Below are positions 63,213-64,000 of a stretch of 64,000 nucleotides of DNA, in pieces; position 1 is the first letter of the stretch, and each line of letters opens with the position of its first letter. The notes beneath the pieces are model-generated. The model saw only the letters and a program-made list of their open reading frames with translations. It was not told where the DNA came from and did no database searches. The DNA is taken from the NCBI GenBank assembly GCA_009760855.2, contig WPIO01000029.1, positions 3,681,001 through 3,745,000 of the forward strand. Direction: 5' to 3'. Source of the stretch: Cristatella mucedo. Taxonomy: Eukaryota; Bryozoa; Phylactolaemata; Cristatellidae. The translations under genes were made by a program, and so were the position numbers.

Positions 63213-63639
63213 GAATGGATGGTGCATGGGGTTTGCAGCTGAGGCATAAGGCTTCTAGTTAGGTGTGCTACTATTTGTTTTGTTTTTAGTTAAGCTTGCA
63301 AGGTAATTGTGCATCTAAGAAGGTTCTCTTTTCTGTTCGTTGTTCAACGGTTTCTTCTAGAGCAACCAACCATTCGATTGTGCTTCCTTTGCAGCAAATT
63401 TAAAGTGCCTAGAAAGAGATTGAGTTCTCTGAGGGCATTATATCAAATTTGTTATTATTACTATTTACTAGAGACTGCCATTGATCGTTAATATCGTTTG
63501 TGAATGATTTGCATAAATAACTTGGGACCACCATTCCCAAGCCTTTTCATGTAGCATTCGATTCCAATTTTTTTTAACAGCGAAATCCGATCATCGGGGA
63601 CAAGTTCGCAAGCAGGCACGGTCAAAAAGGAATCTGCAG
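37465..63639 (+). CDS. POLR1B: RNA polymerase I subunit RPA2, 24 exons, 3' end outside window
   Basis: Second-largest (beta-like) subunit of RNA polymerase I, which makes pre-rRNA in the nucleolus; it forms half of the active centre. Exons: 37465-37542, 42300-42377, 42980-43039, 43120-43194, 44484-44603, 44755-44895, 45620-45718, 46179-46274, 46347-46423, 48228-48377, 49772-49943, 50038-50122, 50212-50324, 50864-50999, 52242-52315, 52430-52669, 53745-53942, 55057-55164, 58793-58969, 60503-60586, 60734-60794, 61472-61571, 62604-62745, 63581-63639. Every intron is GT-AG and the phases join without a frameshift: 907 codons plus two bases. Seen motifs include [51 protein letters not shown] and [12 protein letters not shown]. 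The spliced order matches animal POLR1B, normally about 1135 residues, so roughly 230 C-terminal residues (clamp and zinc-binding end) lie beyond the window. Introns range from 72 bp to 4.76 kb, and many carry LINE or SINE insertions. The identification is firm; individual splice sites are inferred. Confidence 0.95.
38440..38715. repeat. long impure GA-rich tract, POLR1B intron 1
   Basis: About 275 bp, with a pure (GA)n core at 38563-38620. It is followed 300 bp later by a CT/TA compound tract at 39000-39095. Confidence 0.95.
39000..39095. repeat. compound (CT)n(TA)n microsatellite, POLR1B intron 1
   Basis: (CT)n to about 39049, then (TA)n with catacac interruptions. Confidence 0.95.
39560..42185 (+). 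mobile_element. LINE-B split by a LINE-A insertion
   Basis: Part one (39560-40054): traces of [11 protein letters not shown] and [20 protein letters not shown], ending near a VDDK-like codon run. Part two (41634-42185): resumes at ctgattccaaggcttgccgt, which follows directly in the unbroken copy at 21250, and ends with [20 protein letters not shown]-like codons and the 3' UTR. It ends about 115 bp before POLR1B exon 2. Confidence 0.72.
40055..41633 (-). mobile_element. LINE-A inserted within LINE-B, internally deleted
   Basis: The - strand tail is at 40066-40125 (no long AAT run). RT motifs include [14 protein letters not shown] (about 40870), [14 protein letters not shown] (about 40740) and [14 protein letters not shown] (about 40690). 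Farther upstream, [19 protein letters not shown] occurs near 41430. About 500 bp of the C-terminal codons is missing between 40360 and 40400. The flanks on both sides are LINE-B in + orientation. Confidence 0.82.
42300..44895 (+). CDS. POLR1B: POLR1B exons 2-6 (N-terminal protrusion and start of lobe)
   Basis: Five exons at 42300-42377, 42980-43039, 43120-43194, 44484-44603 and 44755-44895, all phase 0 at both ends. They read in order: [53 protein letters not shown], then [17 protein letters not shown] through [10 protein letters not shown], then [20 protein letters not shown] through [20 protein letters not shown]. In this enzyme family these form the protrusion of the beta-like subunit. An acidic run of five glutamates precedes MGGYF. 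The exon 3/4 intron is only 80 bp. The motif spacing matches POLR1B rather than POLR2B or POLR3B. Confidence 0.93.
43770..43831. repeat. (CA)n microsatellite, POLR1B intron 4
   Basis: About 30 units; CA-rich DNA starts at 43680. Confidence 0.97.
45620..49943 (+). CDS. POLR1B: POLR1B exons 7-11 (lobe region)
   Basis: Exons at 45620-45718 ([20 protein letters not shown]), 46179-46274 ([20 protein letters not shown]), 46347-46423 ([20 protein letters not shown]), 48228-48377 ([20 protein letters not shown] then GERFRVRL) and 49772-49943 ([20 protein letters not shown] then TRKLFSF). The exon 9/10 glycine codon is split gg|a, and the exon 10/11 arginine codon is split ag|g. The exon 8 donor is the weaker gtttgt. 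The intron between exons 8 and 9 is only 72 bp, while the one after exon 9 is 1.8 kb and contains a LINE-A tail. Residues GCIAS at the start of exon 10 are the least certain part of the model. Confidence 0.92.
46905..46987 (+). mobile_element. LINE-A tail, intron 9 of POLR1B
   Basis: Only the last 80 bp of the element: aatgtaaagtgcctagaaag, then gagggcgctatatcaagtgt and (ATT)n. It lies between exons 9 and 10. Confidence 0.75.
48760..49390 (-). mobile_element. LINE-A-related element hosting a tail-only insert
   Basis: The - strand tail at 48765-48850 (accccttaagagagcttaat) is followed by a + strand tail (48885-48971). The same - strand element then resumes (48973-49390), with RT C-terminal traces near 49355 (ggtcggataggtaggctggt). 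It is more diverged than LINE-A and may be a sister family. It lies in POLR1B intron 10. Confidence 0.6.
48885..48971 (+). mobile_element. LINE-A tail-only insertion (about 87 bp)
   Basis: cctttgcagcaaatgtaaag, the hairpin (AGCGCC...GGTGCT) and (ATT)n, embedded in an opposite-strand element. Nothing 5' of the 3' UTR end was copied. Confidence 0.75.
50038..52315 (+). CDS. POLR1B: POLR1B exons 12-15 (fork region)
   Basis: Exons at 50038-50122 ([20 protein letters not shown]), 50212-50324 ([20 protein letters not shown]), 50864-50999 ([20 protein letters not shown], then VHRG and [15 protein letters not shown]) and 52242-52315 ([20 protein letters not shown]). These are the most conserved blocks of beta-like polymerase subunits. 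The HFRCVHRG and PVHTPDG segments form the fork near the active centre. The glycine codon between exons 14 and 15 is split g|gc. The intron after exon 13 contains an 11-bp minisatellite, and the intron after exon 14 holds an antisense LINE-B fragment. Confidence 0.95.
50338..50372. repeat. (GT)n-rich tract, POLR1B intron 13
   Basis: GTGT with gcgtgc variation, 14 bp after the exon 13 donor. Further short CA/TG arrays lie at 47892-47917 and 55277-55330. Confidence 0.9.
50688..50759. repeat. 11-bp minisatellite, POLR1B intron 13
   Basis: The unit gtctgctgttt is repeated six times and followed by a variant gtccgcttt. It ends about 105 bp before exon 14. Confidence 0.93.
51365..51890 (-). mobile_element. 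LINE-B fragment in POLR1B intron 14
   Basis: Reverse strand reads [20 protein letters not shown] then [16 protein letters not shown], an RT C-terminal block, followed by the 3' UTR down to 51365. It is antisense to the host gene. Confidence 0.75.
52430..55164 (+). CDS. POLR1B: POLR1B exons 16-18 (external domains)
   Basis: Exons at 52430-52669 (80 codons, with [18 protein letters not shown]), 53745-53942 (66 codons, with [20 protein letters not shown]) and 55057-55164 (36 codons, with [17 protein letters not shown]). All are phase 0. Exon 16 carries a lineage-specific loop rich in Asp and Ser ([10 protein letters not shown]) where vertebrate proteins differ. The [14 protein letters not shown] block is a near-invariant beta-subunit signature. 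The 1.1 kb intron after exon 16 contains an antisense tRNA-headed SINE. Confidence 0.94.
53088..53270 (-). mobile_element. SINE-1 copy in POLR1B intron 16
   Basis: The reverse strand has CACAGGTTCGAGTTCTGCAG and ends AATGAGGCTGTTGAATCAGC. It is antisense to POLR1B. Confidence 0.65.
55400..55665 (+). mobile_element. related LINE tail (subfamily with ctcggataaagg tail)
   Basis: The 3' UTR (tttgcatatttgtctaaacc) and tail (gagctgtaaagcactcggat, cttagggcgttatgg, (ATT)n) resemble LINE-A, but the loop differs. The 1897-1977 tail looks like the same subfamily. It lies in POLR1B intron 18. Confidence 0.55.
56100..57070 (-). pseudogene. Tc1-type transposase remnant in POLR1B intron 18
   Basis: The reverse strand carries the N-terminal DNA-binding region of a Tc1/mariner transposase ([20 protein letters not shown] then [18 protein letters not shown], about 57030-56910) and the C-terminal catalytic region ([14 protein letters not shown], about 56260-56215; upstream a decayed DNDPKHTAK-like stretch). 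The full span would encode about 320 residues, as in the family. A LINE-A tail at 56705-56800 splits it, and stops are present. Terminal inverted repeats were not found. Cut-and-paste activity is impossible in this state. Confidence 0.72.
56705..56800 (-). mobile_element. LINE-A tail inside the Tc1 transposase
   Basis: ataaagttgtataatgccat, then cagagaaataactctctttc and taggcactttgcatgtgctt. It lies between the two halves of the transposase frame and is short and diverged. Confidence 0.65.
57215..57370 (-). mobile_element. SINE-2 copy in POLR1B intron 18
   Basis: The reverse strand has ATGTGGTTAAGGTAAGGTGC, then GGTCGTGGGCTCAAGCCCTG (box B-like), then CACCTGAATAGAGATTTCAG and CCTAGGGCGCTG. 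Confidence 0.6.
58445..58575 (+). mobile_element. SINE-2 copy in POLR1B intron 18, head joined to tail
   Basis: ttgacccagtggttaaggtg, ctctccttgacc, then directly aagtgcctgaatatatatta and ctcagggtgctatcaatg. The middle is deleted, leaving head plus tail. Confidence 0.55.
58793..63639 (+). CDS. POLR1B: POLR1B exons 19-24 (catalytic core, last exons in window)
   Basis: Exons at 58793-58969 ([20 protein letters not shown] then [14 protein letters not shown]), 60503-60586 ([20 protein letters not shown]), 60734-60794 ([20 protein letters not shown]), 61472-61571 ([20 protein letters not shown]), 62604-62745 ([20 protein letters not shown]) and 63581-63639 ([19 protein letters not shown]). GYDMEDA carries the acidic residues near the catalytic metal site. 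The lysines of [12 protein letters not shown] contact the nascent transcript region in this family. The exon 23 donor is the weaker gttggc. Exon 24 ends in phase 2, so the reading frame continues past the window. Confidence 0.95.
59590..59700 (-). mobile_element. diverged LINE-A tail
   Basis: ataataatatatttatatag then catcctgagagaactaaatc and a shortened 3' UTR. It lies in POLR1B intron 19, next to a LINE-B end. Confidence 0.6.
59795..59912 (+). mobile_element. LINE-B 3' end with (ACATC)n
   Basis: gtgagtgcaccatacaaaac, then gctttgttgagttacagaca and gagatacatcacatcacatc. This is the clearest copy of the pentanucleotide end of LINE-B, here as ACATC. Confidence 0.68.
63139..63208. repeat. (AG)n microsatellite, POLR1B intron 23
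   Basis: About 35 pure units. Confidence 0.97.
63330..63465 (+). mobile_element. LINE-A tail in POLR1B intron 23
   Basis: Resumes at ccattcgattgtgcttcctt, then the tail (taaagtgcctagaaagagat, gagggcattatatc) and (TTA)n. It ends about 110 bp before exon 24. Confidence 0.78.
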
Positions 63640-64000
63640 GTGAGAAGTTAACTGCTGTTTTACTTTTTACGAGCAAAAGGCTGGGGGTTCACCAAGTTCT
63701 GCACTTTATTTTTGGACTCCATAGTTCTGCAACGTGCGGCTGCTATAAACTTGCAAGCTCAGTCAACAAGTAAATCACATGCAAGTTAATATGCAAACAT
63801 CTTTACTTTAAGAATGCAGATGCCATTTGTCCTGACGGTACCTTTTTTTACTGACGTTATTTATATGTGTTTCTGATTGTGTAAAAAAAATTATGGGAAA
63901 TTTTTAGCCAAGGCTTGTTTAGTTGGTGTTGTTCAATTAATATTTGATACTGTTCATATATAGTGCTCTTTGTGAGCAATCTCGATTAATGCTTGTTTGT

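Overview
The window is animal nuclear DNA. It carries spliced genes with GT-AG introns, many non-LTR retrotransposon fragments, tRNA-headed SINEs, a dead Tc1-type transposon and long dinucleotide arrays. No bacterial or organellar features are present. The lineage cannot be fixed from sequence alone; a repeat-rich invertebrate is the best guess.

Two conserved genes are recognised. On the + strand, from 37465 to the right edge, lies POLR1B (RPA2), the second-largest subunit of RNA polymerase I. I placed 24 exons whose phases all join: 2723 coding bases, 907 codons plus two bases. The gene runs off the window with about 230 C-terminal residues missing. On the - strand, exons at 22123-22306, 22534-22783 and 29453-29580 encode the C-terminal BRCT7-BRCT8 region of a TopBP1-like DNA-damage checkpoint scaffold. 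A weaker candidate for its first coding exon (37320-37433) would start only 31 bp from the POLR1B start codon, giving a very tight head-to-head pair. The BRCT0-6 exons of TOPBP1 were not found, and little room is left for them.

Most of the rest is repeats. LINE-A is a CR1/L2-like retrotransposon. One nearly full-length but broken copy (about 7990-11445) has endonuclease and reverse-transcriptase motifs, and about 20 truncated copies lie on both strands. All end in a shared 3' tail that can fold into a hairpin, followed by (TTA)n. LINE-B is a second CR1/L2-like family ending in (ACATT)n. There are two tRNA-headed SINE families, one of which carries the LINE-A tail. Nested insertions (LINE-A in LINE-B at 40055-41633, LINE-A in LINE-A at 30069-30622, a tail-only insert at 48885-48971, a LINE-A tail inside a Tc1 transposase at 56705-56800) give a relative chronology.

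Layout: 1-7990 is repeat remnants, mostly unassigned, with one coding-like - strand exon (6173-6383). 7990-11445 is the main LINE-A. 11450-21900 holds rearranged LINE-A and LINE-B fragments and microsatellites. 21900-37433 is the TOPBP1-like gene territory with repeats in its introns. 37465-64000 is POLR1B, with a 4.8 kb first intron full of nested LINEs and later introns carrying LINE tails, SINEs and a Tc1 remnant.
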